The position numbers and the translations under genes are program-made. From positions 186,001 to 250,000 of the forward strand of contig NZ_JARVSC010000006.1 in the NCBI RefSeq assembly GCF_030209375.1: DNA of 64,000 nt, written 5' to 3'. Source of the DNA: Plantibacter sp. ME-Dv--P-122b. GTDB taxonomy: Bacteria > Actinomycetota > Actinomycetes > Actinomycetales > Microbacteriaceae. Each line of letters opens with the position of its first letter. Positions within the stretch are counted from its first letter, which is position 1. This document shows, piece by piece, positions 6,697 through 15,472 of this stretch. The notes under the pieces were generated by a model, which ran no database searches, was not told the DNA's origin, and saw only the letters and a program-made list of their open reading frames with translations.

Positions 6697-9621
6697 GTGA
6701 CATCCGCAGCAGCAGAGAAGCCCCTGTCCACTCAGCGCCGACGCGCCCCGATCGCGATCACGGTGGCGATCATCGCCGCGCTCCTGATCGGGTTCTTCGT
6801 GTTCTCGGGGTTCTACGCCGACCTGCTGTGGTTCCAACAGCTCGGCTACACCGAGGTCCTGACCACGCAGTGGATCGCGGCGATCGCCATGTTCCTCGTC
6901 GGGTTCGTGGGGATGGCCCTGCCCGTGTGGCTCGCCATCGAGATCGCCTACCGGACCCGTCCGGTCTACGCGAAGCTCAGCTCGCAGGTCGACCGCTACC
7001 AGCAGGTGGTCGAGCCGCTCCGCCGACTCGCGACCTACGGCATCCCGACGCTCTTTGGCCTCTTCGGCGGTGTCGCCGCGGCTTCGCGCTGGCAGCTCGT
7101 GCTGCTGTGGATGAACGGCACCCCGTCCGGTACCAAGGACCCGCAGTTCAACCTCGACGTGTCGTTCTACCTCTTCGACCTGCCGTTCTTCCAGGCCGTG
7201 GTCGCCTTCTCCTCGGCGGTCGTCCTCATCGCCCTGATCGCCACCGCCGTCGTCACCTACCTCTACGGAGGCATCCGGGTGGTCAGCCGTGAGGTCTGGA
7301 TCTCGATGGCGGCCCGCGTGCAGATCTCGGTGCTCGCCGCGCTGTACCTGATCCTGCAGGCCGTCAGCCTCTGGCTCGACCAGTACACGACGCTGAACGA
7401 CACGGGCACGCTCATCACCGGCGCCTCGTACACCGACGTCGCCGCGACCATCCCCGGTCGGGTCATCCTCGCCGGGATCGCGCTCATGGTCGCCGTCCTG
7501 TTCGTCGTCACCGCGTTCACCGGCCGCTGGCGTCTGCCGCTCGTCGGTACCGCGCTGCTCATCGTCGCGTCCCTCATCGTCGGCAGCCTCTACCCGTGGA
7601 TCGTCCAGCGTTTCCAGGTGGAGCCGAACGCGAAGAGCCTCGAGACGCCCTACATCAAGCGGAACATCGACATGACCCGCGACGCCTACGGGATCGCCGA
7701 CGTCGAGGAGGAGGAGTACGCGGCCACCACCGACGCGACCCCCGGAGCACTCCGTCAGGACGCCGAGACCACGGCGAACATCCGGATCATCGACCCGTCG
7801 CTCGTGAGCGCCTCCGTCGCGCAGCTCGAACAGTTCAAGCAGTTCTACTCCTTCGACAAGCAGCTCGACGTCGACCGCTACAACATCGACGGCAAGACGC
7901 AGGACGCCGTCGTCGCGGTCCGCGAGCTGAACGTCGCCGGCCTCGACAACTCGCAGTCGTGGATCAACAACACGGTCGTGTACACCCACGGCTACGGTCT
8001 GGTCGCCGCGTACGGCAACCAGCGCTCGGCCTCCGGTGAGCCCGTCTTCCTCGAGTCCGGCATCCCCACCACCGGCGCGCTCGGCGACTTCGAGCCGCGC
8101 GTGTACTTCGGTGAGCAGTCGCCCGACTACTCCATCGTCGGCGCCCCCAAGGGTGCGGACCCGGTGGAGCTCGACTACCCGTCGGGCACGCAGGGTGAGT
8201 CGCAGACCTACACGACCTTCGACGGCGACGGCGGGCCCAAGCTCGACAACGTCTTCAAGAAGCTCGTCTACGCGCTCAAGTTCCAGTCGGAGCAGATCTT
8301 CCTCTCCGACTCGGTGAACAGCCAGTCGCAGATCCTCTACGACCGCGACCCGCTCACCCGGGTGCAGAAGGTCGCTCCCTACCTGACGCTCGACTCCGAC
8401 CCCTACCCGTCCGTGGTGGACGGTCAGATCGTCTGGATCGTCGACGGCTACACGACGAGCGCCAGCTACCCCTACTCGAAGACCGTGAGCCTGTCCGACA
8501 CGATCTCCGACTCGGTCACCCCGGCGCAGAACTACGCGCTCGACGACGTCAACTACATCCGGAACTCGGTGAAGGCGACCGTCAACGCGTACGACGGCAA
8601 GGTGACGCTCTACAGCTGGGACGACCAGGATCCGATCCTCAAGACCTGGCAGAAGGTGTTCCCGTCGACGGTCAAGCCGATGTCGGACATGTCCGGCGAT
8701 CTGATGAGCCACGTCCGGTACCCGGCCGACCTCTTCAAGGTCCAGCGTTCGGTACTCGGCCAGTACCACGTCACCAACGCCGGTTCGTTCTATTCGAGCG
8801 AGGACGCGTGGGTCACCCCCAACGACCCGCAGTCGACCGACACGGAGAAGAAGTACCAGCCGCCGTACTACCTGACGATGCAGCTGCCCGAGCAGGACGC
8901 TCCGTCCTTCTCCCTGTACTCCACGTTCATCCCGCGTCAGGGCGGTGAGCAGTCGCGGAACGTGCTGACCGGCTACCTCGCGGTCGATGCGAACGCCGGC
9001 GCCGAGGACGGCAAGCGGAGCTCCGACTACGGCAAGATCAGACTCTTGACCCTGCCGAAGGACGACACCGTGCCGGGCCCCGGCCAGGTGCAGAACACCT
9101 TCGACTCCGATCCGAGCGTGTCGAGCCAGATCAACATCCTGAAGCAGGGCCAGACCGAGGTGCTGAACGGCAACCTGCTGACCGTGCCGGTCGGTGGCGG
9201 TCTGCTCTACGTGCAGCCGGTCTACGTGAAGTCCACCGGCGACACGAGCTTCCCGCTCCTGCAGAAGGTGCTCGTCGCCTTCGGCGACCAGATCGCCTTC
9301 GAAGACACGCTGGACGAGGCGCTCGACGTCCTGTTCGGCGGCGACTCGGGTGCGGATGCGGGTGACACCAACGTCCCCGGAGACAGCACGACGCCCCCGA
9401 CGGACGGCACGGACACCGGTGGCGGAACCGACACCGGCTCGACCCCGAGCACGGGCGACCCGACGGTGGACGCGCAGATCAAGACGCTGCTCGACCAGGC
9501 GAAGGCCGCGATGGTCGAGAAGGACGCGGCCATGGCGAGCGGTGACTGGGCTGCCTACGGGGTGGCGGACAAGAAGATCTCCGACGCACTGGCGCAGGCG
9601 CTGGCACTGTTGAACGGCTGA
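6697..9621 (+). CDS. UPF0182 family large membrane protein (COG1615)
   Basis: A 974-residue conserved protein of unknown function. The first 310 residues hold about seven membrane segments (for example AITVAIIAALLIGFFVF and VVLIALIATAVVTYLYG). A large extracytoplasmic domain follows, with family-typical runs such as AYGNQRSASGEPVFLESGIP and RDPLTRVQKVAPYLTLD. Near the C-terminus a Gly/Thr/Pro linker (about 890-925) leads to a short Ala-rich helix (DQAKAAMVEKDAAMASGDW). The GTG start at 6697 has GAAGAGG 7-8 nt upstream. The gene ends just before a strong hairpin. Length and order of parts match actinobacterial UPF0182 members. No catalytic motif is recognisable. Confidence 0.92.
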   Translation: MTSAAAEKPLSTQRRRAPIAITVAIIAALLIGFFVFSGFYADLLWFQQLGYTEVLTTQWIAAIAMFLVGFVGMALPVWLAIEIAYRTRPVYAKLSSQVDRYQQVVEPLRRLATYGIPTLFGLFGGVAAASRWQLVLLWMNGTPSGTKDPQFNLDVSFYLFDLPFFQAVVAFSSAVVLIALIATAVVTYLYGGIRVVSREVWISMAARVQISVLAALYLILQAVSLWLDQYTTLNDTGTLITGASYTDVAATIPGRVILAGIALMVAVLFVVTAFTGRWRLPLVGTALLIVASLIVGSLYPWIVQRFQVEPNAKSLETPYIKRNIDMTRDAYGIADVEEEEYAATTDATPGALRQDAETTANIRIIDPSLVSASVAQLEQFKQFYSFDKQLDVDRYNIDGKTQDAVVAVRELNVAGLDNSQSWINNTVVYTHGYGLVAAYGNQRSASGEPVFLESGIPTTGALGDFEPRVYFGEQSPDYSIVGAPKGADPVELDYPSGTQGESQTYTTFDGDGGPKLDNVFKKLVYALKFQSEQIFLSDSVNSQSQILYDRDPLTRVQKVAPYLTLDSDPYPSVVDGQIVWIVDGYTTSASYPYSKTVSLSDTISDSVTPAQNYALDDVNYIRNSVKATVNAYDGKVTLYSWDDQDPILKTWQKVFPSTVKPMSDMSGDLMSHVRYPADLFKVQRSVLGQYHVTNAGSFYSSEDAWVTPNDPQSTDTEKKYQPPYYLTMQLPEQDAPSFSLYSTFIPRQGGEQSRNVLTGYLAVDANAGAEDGKRSSDYGKIRLLTLPKDDTVPGPGQVQNTFDSDPSVSSQINILKQGQTEVLNGNLLTVPVGGGLLYVQPVYVKSTGDTSFPLLQKVLVAFGDQIAFEDTLDEALDVLFGGDSGADAGDTNVPGDSTTPPTDGTDTGGGTDTGSTPSTGDPTVDAQIKTLLDQAKAAMVEKDAAMASGDWAAYGVADKKISDALAQALALLNG

Positions 9622-9636
9622 TTCCGAGCCGGCAAT

Positions 9637-9672
9637 CCGAACGGCGTCGCCCTGACGGGCGGCGCCGTTCGG
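9637..9672 (+). terminator. Hairpin terminator after the UPF0182 gene
   Basis: CCGAACGGCG at 9637-9646 pairs with CGCCGTTCGG at 9663-9672; an inner CGCCC/GGGCG stem closes on a TGAC loop, so the stem is about 16 bp with one G-T pair. The following cgttcc is only weakly T-rich, usual for high-GC actinobacteria. Confidence 0.75.
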
Positions 9673-9765
9673 CGTTCCAGGAGGAGGGATTCGGCCGGAA
9701 TCGGAGTGCTCAGCGGCACGCGATTTGCACGCCCTCAGAATGCATGCTAGCTTTATCTCTTGTGC

Positions 9766-9839
9766 CGCAGGGTGGAGCAGTTCGGTAGCTCGCTGGGCTC
9801 ATAACCCAGAGGTCGTAGGTTCAAATCCTGCCCCTGCAA
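9766..9839 (+). tRNA. Initiator tRNA-fMet (anticodon CAT)
   Basis: The 74-nt cloverleaf has the loop CTCATAA with anticodon CAT. Initiator marks are present: a C1-A72 mismatch at the top of the acceptor stem and three consecutive G-C pairs (GGG/CCC) below the anticodon. The T-arm is GTAGG-TTCAAAT-CCTGC. The 3' CCA is not encoded. Confidence 0.96.
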
Positions 9840-9846
9840 CAGAAAA

Positions 9847-9883
9847 GATGAAATCCCGGTCTCCTCGAGACCGGGATTTCGTC
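9847..9883 (+). terminator. Terminator hairpin between tRNA-fMet and ald
   Basis: A 17-bp stem (9847-9863 with 9867-9883, one T-G pair) closes on the loop CTC. It stops the tRNA transcript and, read in the other direction, can serve the convergent ald gene. Confidence 0.8.
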
Positions 9884-9922
9884 GTTTCAGGGGATGGTCG
9901 CCCGCGGCCGGCGAGCGGTGGG

Positions 9923-11026
9923 TCAGCCCATCGTCGCGACGGGGAGACCGAACGCCGCGGCGACGCCGGCGTTGGTGACCGCACCGGCGTGGACGTTGAC
10001 GCCCGCGCGGAGCGCTGCGTCGGCCGCGACGGCGTCGTCCGTGCCCCGGTCGGCGATGGCGATGGCATACCGGAGCGTGGCGTTGGTCAGCGCGCGCGTC
10101 GAGGTCTCCGGAACGGCGCCGGGCATGTTGGCCACGCAGTAGTAGAGGCTGTCGTGGACGCGGAACGTCGGGTCGTCGTGCGTGGTCGGCCGGGAGCCCT
10201 CGAAACAGCCGCCCTGGTCGATCGCGATGTCGACGAGCACCGAGCCGGGCTTCATGTGCGCCACCATGGCGTCGGTGACGAGCTTCGGGGCCTGTGCGCC
10301 GGGGATGAGTACCGAGCCGATGACGAGGTCGGCGTCGCGGAGTTGCTCCGCGATCTCGTACGCCGACGACGGCCTGGTCTGGATCTGTCCGCTGAAGCGG
10401 TTCTCCAGCTCGCGCAGGCGAGGGATGGAGATGTCGATGATCGTCACGTCCGCCTGCATGCCGAGCGCGTTGGCTGCGGCGTGCTCGCCGGCGACCCCGC
10501 CGCCGATGACGACGACCTTCGCCTTGGGGGTTCCGGGCACGCCGCCCAGCAGGATCCCGCGTCCACCCGTGGCGCGCATGAGGTGGTAGGCGCCGACCTG
10601 CGTGGACAGTCGTCCTGCGACCTCGCTCATCGGCTGCAGGAGCGGCAGAGAGCGGTTGGGGAGCTGCACGGTCTCATAGGCGATCGCGGTGGTCCCAGAG
10701 GCGAGCAGGGCGTCGGTGAGCGGACGGTCCGCCGCGAGGTGGAGGTAGGTGAAGAGCGTCTGGTCGGCCCGCAGGTAGCCGTACTCGGCGGCGACGGGCT
10801 CCTTCACCTTGAGCAGGAGGTCGCCCGCCGCCCAGACGGAGGCCGCGTCGGTGGCGATGGTCGCGCCGGCGGCACGATACGCCTCGTCGAGATTGCCGGA
10901 CCCGAGGCCGGCGCCCGCCTGGACGACGACCTCATGGCCGTGTCGGACGAGTTCGTGGACGCCGCCTGGCGTCGCCGCGACCCGGTTCTCGTTGTTCTTG
11001 ATCTCCGTGGGGATGCCGATTCGCAT
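9923..11026 (-). CDS. ald: Alanine dehydrogenase
   Basis: Catalyses NAD-dependent, reversible deamination of L-alanine to pyruvate and ammonia. The 367-residue product starts MRIGIPTEIKNNENRVA, the canonical opening with Arg15 and the substrate-binding Lys. It continues with the catalytic His region YLHLAADRPL and the Rossmann fold VVVIGGGVAGEHAAANALGM, followed by MKPGSVLVDIAIDQGGCFE. Length agrees with the family (about 370). I chose the ATG at 11026 because GAGAGGAACC precedes it; longer frames have no ribosome site. The gene is divergent from an Lrp-type regulator across 169 bp, the arrangement seen for ald/aldR in mycobacteria, so alanine-responsive control is likely. Confidence 0.95.
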   Translation of the reverse strand: MRIGIPTEIKNNENRVAATPGGVHELVRHGHEVVVQAGAGLGSGNLDEAYRAAGATIATDAASVWAAGDLLLKVKEPVAAEYGYLRADQTLFTYLHLAADRPLTDALLASGTTAIAYETVQLPNRSLPLLQPMSEVAGRLSTQVGAYHLMRATGGRGILLGGVPGTPKAKVVVIGGGVAGEHAAANALGMQADVTIIDISIPRLRELENRFSGQIQTRPSSAYEIAEQLRDADLVIGSVLIPGAQAPKLVTDAMVAHMKPGSVLVDIAIDQGGCFEGSRPTTHDDPTFRVHDSLYYCVANMPGAVPETSTRALTNATLRYAIAIADRGTDDAVAADAALRAGVNVHAGAVTNAGVAAAFGLPVATMG

Positions 11027-11165
11027 GGCTGGTTCCTCTCGCAGGCTGGGCCAAGGCTCGGCTCTCCCGCTCGTCGGTGGACGGTGTGGGACTATTCTGA
11101 GGTTGCTGCGTTTCAGCCTGATGAACACCGCAGCTTCCTCGGAACTTCCCCTGGAAATCGACGAT

Positions 11166-11180
11166 GATTCGGATAGAATC
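11166..11180. promoter_or_regulatory. Inverted repeat GATTC-N5-GAATC overlapping a -10 (TAGAAT) in the ald/lrp spacer
   Basis: GATTC at 11166-11170 and GAATC at 11176-11180 form a short palindrome. It overlaps TAGAAT at 11174-11179, a good -10 for the Lrp gene 16 nt upstream of its ATG. Lrp-family sites are often AT-centred imperfect palindromes, so autoregulation here is an inference. Confidence 0.4.
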
Positions 11181-11195
11181 GAGAGCGGGCGCAGG

Positions 11196-11678
11196 ATGAC
11201 GAACAATCTGCAAAGACGCGCGGACCTCGACGACGTCGATCACGCACTCCTGCGGCTCCTGCAGGAGAACGCACGCATGACGAACGCCCGCATGGCGGAG
11301 CTCGTCGGCATCGCCCCATCGACCTGTGTCGCCCGGGTGCGGTCGCTCGTCGATCGCGGCGTGATCACGGGGTTCTCGGCGCGTATCGATCCGGTCGCGG
11401 TCGGGCTCGGTCTGGAGGCGCTCATCAGCGTCAACATCAGGGCGGGGGCTCGCGCCCGTATCGCCGAGTTCAGCGCCGGCATCCGACAGCTCCCGGAGGT
11501 CGTGCAGGTGTTCTTCCTCGGTGGCTCCGAGGACTTCGTCATCCATCTCGCGGCGCGGGACAGCGCCCACATCCGCGACTTCGTCGTCGAGCACCTGTCG
11601 GCCGATCCGACGGTCGCCTCGACCCGCACGAGTCTGGTGTTCGATCACTCGTTCATCGGCGTCGCGGTGGGGGAGTGA
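11196..11678 (+). CDS. Lrp/AsnC-family transcriptional regulator (probable AldR-like)
   Basis: A 160-residue protein with an N-terminal helix-turn-helix (LDDVDHALLRLLQENARMTNARMAELVGIAPSTCVARVRSL) and a C-terminal RAM/AsnC effector domain (AVGLGLEALISVNIRAGAR to SLVFDHSFIGVAVGE). This length is normal for the family. The start at 11196 is preceded by GCAGG; an earlier start in the same frame would run through the promoter. It sits head to head with ald, which suggests that it controls alanine catabolism, binding alanine in the RAM domain. The neighbour on the right is an unrelated transport operon. Confidence 0.9.
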   Translation: MTNNLQRRADLDDVDHALLRLLQENARMTNARMAELVGIAPSTCVARVRSLVDRGVITGFSARIDPVAVGLGLEALISVNIRAGARARIAEFSAGIRQLPEVVQVFFLGGSEDFVIHLAARDSAHIRDFVVEHLSADPTVASTRTSLVFDHSFIGVAVGE

Positions 11679-12075
11679 GGGCGATCCGCGGCTATACCGG
11701 CCGGGCGAAGGTCACGAACGCATAACGAAGGAGTTCCGCGGAAAACCCTGACCATGTTCGGTTTTGCCATGGAGGCCGTGCGCGATGTCCGCCTTTTGGG
11801 GGATCGTCGATTAGCCAGCAGCTGTGAGTTTCGTTAGCGTTGTCGACGGCCCGCAAGGGCTGACCTACGTAACCGCGTCCCGCCCCCTGTCGCCCCGTGA
11901 CGGCGTGCTGGACGTACGGTCGAACGCCACGCGGTAGCCGTTGTCGCCCCACGTGATCCGAGCCCGCGCGCTGTCCATCAGTGCGCCGATGGGGCGGATC
12001 GAGAGCCGTTCGACCCGGCCTGACGATCGACAGGAAGAGCGCACCGCGGTTCCGCGTGCGCTTCCAGGAGAACAC
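11679..12075. other. Gene-free stretch upstream of the ProVWX operon
   Basis: No credible gene is visible in these 397 bases. They hold a perfect 10-bp palindrome TTCCGCGGAA (11734-11743), a short GNRA-type hairpin GCCC-GCAA-GGGC (11849-11860), and presumably the operon promoter, which I could not place. Base composition is somewhat richer in A/T at 11720-11840 than in flanking genes. Confidence 0.4.
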
Positions 12076-13437
12076 ATGACCGAAACGATTGCCGTCTCCG
12101 CGACGGGACTGTACAAGGTCTTCGGCAGGAAGCCGAAGGAAGCCGTGAAACGCCTGCAGGCCGGTGCCTCGCGAGACGAACTCGCCTCCGGCGGGACCAC
12201 CGCAGCCGTGATCGACGCCTCGTTCGAGGTGAAGCAGGGCGAGATCTTCGTCGTGATGGGCCTCTCCGGCTCGGGCAAGTCGACGCTGATCCGGATGCTC
12301 AACGGCCTGCTCGAGCCGACGGCGGGCACCGTGACCATCGCCGGGAAGCCGATCTCGGGGGTGTCCTCGAAGCAGCTGCGTGCGGTCCGACAGGACAACA
12401 TCTCGATGGTCTTCCAGCACTTCGCCCTGCTGCCGCACCGCACGGTGCTCGAGAACGCCGCCTACGGACTCGAGGTGAAGGGTGTGCCGGCCGCTGAACG
12501 ACGCGAGCGGGCCCAGGCCGTCGTCGAGCGCGTCGGGCTCGCAGGCTGGGAGGACAAGCTCCCGGGCCAGCTCTCAGGCGGGATGCAGCAGCGCGTCGGC
12601 CTCGCCCGCGCACTCGCCTCCGACACCGACATCCTCCTCATGGACGAGGCGTTCTCCGCGCTCGATCCCCTCATCCGCCGCGAGATGCAGGAGCAGCTCG
12701 TCGAGCTGCAGGCCGAACTCGGCAAGACCATCGTGTTCATCACCCACGACCTCAACGAGGCGATGTTCCTCGGCGACCGGATCGCCGTCATGCGCGACGG
12801 CCGGATCGTCCAGGTCGGCACCCCGAACGACATCCTGACCGACCCGGCGAACGACTACGTCGCCCAGTTCGTCCAGGACGTCGACCGCGCCCGCGTCCTG
12901 ACCGCCGGTGGGGTGATGGAACCAGCGCGCTCCGTCGTCTCCGCGTCCGCCGGACCCCGGGCTGCCCTGCGCATCATGCGCGACCTGCAGACCTCGACCG
13001 CCTTCGTGGTCGGTCCTGGGCGCCAGCTCCTCGGCGTCGTCCGCGACAAGGACGTGCTGCGTCTCGTCCGGGCGGGCGACCACGAGCTCGGCAGCGTCAT
13101 CACCGCCGACCTCGCCACGGTCTCGCCGGAGGCGGCGCTCGTCGACCTCTTCGAGTCCGCCGTCGAGAGTGCCCTGCCCGTCGCCGTCGTGGACGAGCGG
13201 ACGCGCCTGCTCGGCGTCGTCCCGCGGGTGACCCTGCTCGCCGCCGTCGGCAACGTCCCGACCAACACGGACGAGATCAGCCTCGTCGGGCCGCCGGCGA
13301 CGGTGCCCGTCGAGCTCATCACGGCGACCCTGCGGTCGACCGCGGAGGACCCGCAGCACCCCGATGACGTGACCTCGTCGATCGAGACCAGCGCCGCCGA
13401 ACCGGCAGCGAGCCTGCCGGAAGGGAGTGTCCGATGA
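12076..13437 (+). CDS. proV: Glycine betaine/proline ABC transporter ATP-binding protein with CBS domains
   Basis: The 453-residue ATPase energises uptake of compatible solutes. Motifs: Walker A GLSGSGKST (about 60-68), Q-loop MVFQHFALLPHRTV, signature LSGGMQQRVG, Walker B ILLMDEAFSALDP and switch HDL. The N-terminal FGRKPKEAVKRL segment and the C-terminal CBS pair (about 295-400) are typical of the ProV/OpuAA branch, in which the CBS tandem senses ionic strength. The last 50 residues are a Pro/Glu/Ala tail. The ATG at 12076 has CCAGGAG 6 nt upstream, while the frame is open further back without a ribosome site. The stop overlaps the permease start by 4 nt (ATGA). Confidence 0.93.
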   Translation: MTETIAVSATGLYKVFGRKPKEAVKRLQAGASRDELASGGTTAAVIDASFEVKQGEIFVVMGLSGSGKSTLIRMLNGLLEPTAGTVTIAGKPISGVSSKQLRAVRQDNISMVFQHFALLPHRTVLENAAYGLEVKGVPAAERRERAQAVVERVGLAGWEDKLPGQLSGGMQQRVGLARALASDTDILLMDEAFSALDPLIRREMQEQLVELQAELGKTIVFITHDLNEAMFLGDRIAVMRDGRIVQVGTPNDILTDPANDYVAQFVQDVDRARVLTAGGVMEPARSVVSASAGPRAALRIMRDLQTSTAFVVGPGRQLLGVVRDKDVLRLVRAGDHELGSVITADLATVSPEAALVDLFESAVESALPVAVVDERTRLLGVVPRVTLLAAVGNVPTNTDEISLVGPPATVPVELITATLRSTAEDPQHPDDVTSSIETSAAEPAASLPEGSVR

Positions 13438-14441
13438 ACGGCATCCGTCTCCAGTCGTCCGGGTTCCTGGACGCCATCACCCGCCCCGAGATCGGTGCGT
13501 GGGTCGAAGCCTTCGTCGACTTCATCACCGACGTCTTCCAGCCCGTCTTCGACGTCATCCGGAGCGTCTTCCAGGGGCTGTACGACGGGGTCGACCTCGT
13601 GCTCAGCGGTCCGCCGTTCTGGGTGATCATCATCGTCGCCGCTCTGCTGGCCCTCATCGCACGCGGCCCGGTGTTCGCCGTCGGCTCCGCGGTCGGGCTG
13701 TTGATCATCGTCGGCGTCGAGCAGTGGGACAACGCGATGGACTCGCTGTCGCTCGTGCTCGTGGCCGGACTCATCGCCATCGTGATCGGGATCCCACTCG
13801 GCATCCTGGCGGCGCGCTCGAAGGTCGCATCGTCGATCATCCGGCCGTTGCTCGACTTCATGCAGACGACTCCTGCGTTCGTCTACCTCATCCCCGCGCT
13901 CATCCTGTTCCGCATCGGCGTCGTCCCGGGCATCGTCGCGACGATCGTCTTCGCGCTGGCCCCGGCCGTCCGTCTCACGGAACTCGGGATCCGCAACGTC
14001 GACCGCGAGGTCGTCGAGGCCGGCAACGCGTTCGGTGCTTCCTCGTGGCGGATCCTCCGCCAGATCCAGCTGCCGCTCGCGATGCCGAACATCATGGCCG
14101 GAGTCAACCAGGTCATCATGCTCTCGCTCTCGATGGTCGTCATCGCCGGCATGGTCGGCGCCGGCGGCCTGGGCGGCGACGTCGTCAAGAGCCTCTCGCG
14201 GATCGACATCCAGCTCGGCTCCGAAGCGGGCCTGTCGGTCGTCATCCTGGCGATCTTCCTGGACCGTCTCACCGCCTCCCTCGGCGGCGGTCGCAAACAG
14301 CGCGGGAAGCGCACGAAGGCCGCCCCGTCCTCGCCCGGCGGGATCCGACCGGCACCGGCGTCGAGCACCACGACGACCGACAGCACCGCGTCAGGCCAGG
14401 AGCAGCACACTCCCTCCGAGTCGCCGACCGCCGTGCGGTGA
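13434..14441 (+). CDS. proW: Glycine betaine/proline ABC transporter permease
   Basis: The 335-residue inner-membrane protein has an N-terminal amphipathic stretch (ITRPEIGAWVEAFVDFIT) and about seven membrane segments. The EAA loop that docks onto the ATPase is seen as EAGNAFGASSWRILRQIQLP. FMQTTPAFVYLIPAL is the usual ProW/OpuAB motif. A basic and Ser/Thr-rich cytoplasmic tail of about 50 residues follows the last helix. It overlaps proV by 4 nt, so translation is probably coupled, and precedes the binding protein by 72 nt. Confidence 0.93.
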   Translation: MNGIRLQSSGFLDAITRPEIGAWVEAFVDFITDVFQPVFDVIRSVFQGLYDGVDLVLSGPPFWVIIIVAALLALIARGPVFAVGSAVGLLIIVGVEQWDNAMDSLSLVLVAGLIAIVIGIPLGILAARSKVASSIIRPLLDFMQTTPAFVYLIPALILFRIGVVPGIVATIVFALAPAVRLTELGIRNVDREVVEAGNAFGASSWRILRQIQLPLAMPNIMAGVNQVIMLSLSMVVIAGMVGAGGLGGDVVKSLSRIDIQLGSEAGLSVVILAIFLDRLTASLGGGRKQRGKRTKAAPSSPGGIRPAPASSTTTTDSTASGQEQHTPSESPTAVR

Positions 14442-14513
14442 CCCACCGGCACACAGCTTCCCATCCGACGACACCGATCCCCGCGTCACGCGGGACGAAA
14501 GGAATCATCGAAC

Positions 14514-15410
14514 ATGCAGTACCGCACGAAGATCGCAACCACCATCGCAGCGGGGGCGGCGGCGACGCTCGCCATCTCCGGCTGCTCCGCGGGCGCCTCG
14601 GATGAGACGCTCGAGAACGGCGACAAGCAGGCGGTGACCATCGCCGTGTTCAGCGGCTGGGACGAGGGCATCGCGGCCTCCGAGCTGTGGAAGGCCGTGC
14701 TCGAGGAGCAGGGCTACGACGTCACCCTCGAGGAGGCGGAGCCCGCCCCGGTGTTCTCCGGCCTCAGCACCGGTGACTACGACCTGACGCTCGACGTCTG
14801 GCTGCCGACGACCCACGCGAGCTACATCGAGAAGTTCGGTGACGACGTCGTCGACCTCGGCGCCTGGAACACCGACGCCAAGCTCACGATCGCCGTCAAC
14901 GAGGACGCCCCCGTCGACTCGCTCGAGGACCTCGCGGCCAACGCGGACCTCTTCGACAGCCGCCTCGTCGGCATCGACCCCGGTGCCGGACTGACCGAGG
15001 CGACCCAGGACAAGGTCATCCCCGAGTACGGCCTCGACGACTGGGAGTTCCTGACCTCGGGCACCCCGGCGATGCTCTCGGAGCTGAAGGCCGCGACCGA
15101 CGCCGGTGAGAACATCGCCGTCACGCTGTGGCGTCCGCACTGGGCCTACGACGCCTTCCCGATCAAGGACCTCGAGGACCCGAAGGGTGCTCTCGGCGAT
15201 GCCGAAGGCATCCACAGCTTCGGCAAGGCCGACTTCGCGGACGAGTACCCGACGCTCGCCGGTTGGCTGAAGGACTTCGACTTCGACTCGGAGCGCCTGT
15301 TCTCGCTCGAGAACGCGATGTTCAACGAGGGTGACTCGAAGGACTACGCGCCGGTCGTCAAGCAGTGGATCAGCGACAACCAGGAGTACGTGGACTCGCT
15401 CACCAAGTAG
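14514..15410 (+). CDS. proX: Glycine betaine/proline ABC transporter substrate-binding lipoprotein
   Basis: The 298-residue product begins with a lipoprotein signal: positive residues, a hydrophobic Ala-rich core, then lipobox ISGC with Cys24 as the modified residue. The mature part has the OpuAC/ProX fold features VTIAVFSGWDEGIAASELWK, a central LDVWLPTTHASYI and VTLWRPHWAYDAFPIKDLEDP, the last with aromatic residues of the betaine-binding cage. It is third in the ProVWX operon, with a normal ligand-domain length of about 275 residues, and is followed immediately by an 18-bp terminator. Confidence 0.94.
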   Translation: MQYRTKIATTIAAGAAATLAISGCSAGASDETLENGDKQAVTIAVFSGWDEGIAASELWKAVLEEQGYDVTLEEAEPAPVFSGLSTGDYDLTLDVWLPTTHASYIEKFGDDVVDLGAWNTDAKLTIAVNEDAPVDSLEDLAANADLFDSRLVGIDPGAGLTEATQDKVIPEYGLDDWEFLTSGTPAMLSELKAATDAGENIAVTLWRPHWAYDAFPIKDLEDPKGALGDAEGIHSFGKADFADEYPTLAGWLKDFDFDSERLFSLENAMFNEGDSKDYAPVVKQWISDNQEYVDSLTK

Positions 15411-15418
15411 CGGATCGA

Positions 15419-15460
15419 CGAGACGGCGGGCACCGGAGCGATCCGGTGCCCGCCGTCTCG
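15419..15460. terminator. Bidirectional terminator, proX / aminotransferase
   Basis: A perfect 18-bp stem (15419-15436 with 15443-15460) around the 6-nt loop AGCGAT, placed between two convergent genes and without a T-tract on either side. Confidence 0.85.
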
Positions 15461-15472
15461 TGCGTCGGAGGG

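Noticed and set aside
6244..8769. Very long open frame (841 codons) on the minus strand inside the UPF0182 gene
   Set aside because: It is antisense to a clear conserved gene, reads as Arg/Asp/Val/Gly-rich nonsense typical of high-GC shadow frames, and has no ribosome site or known motif.
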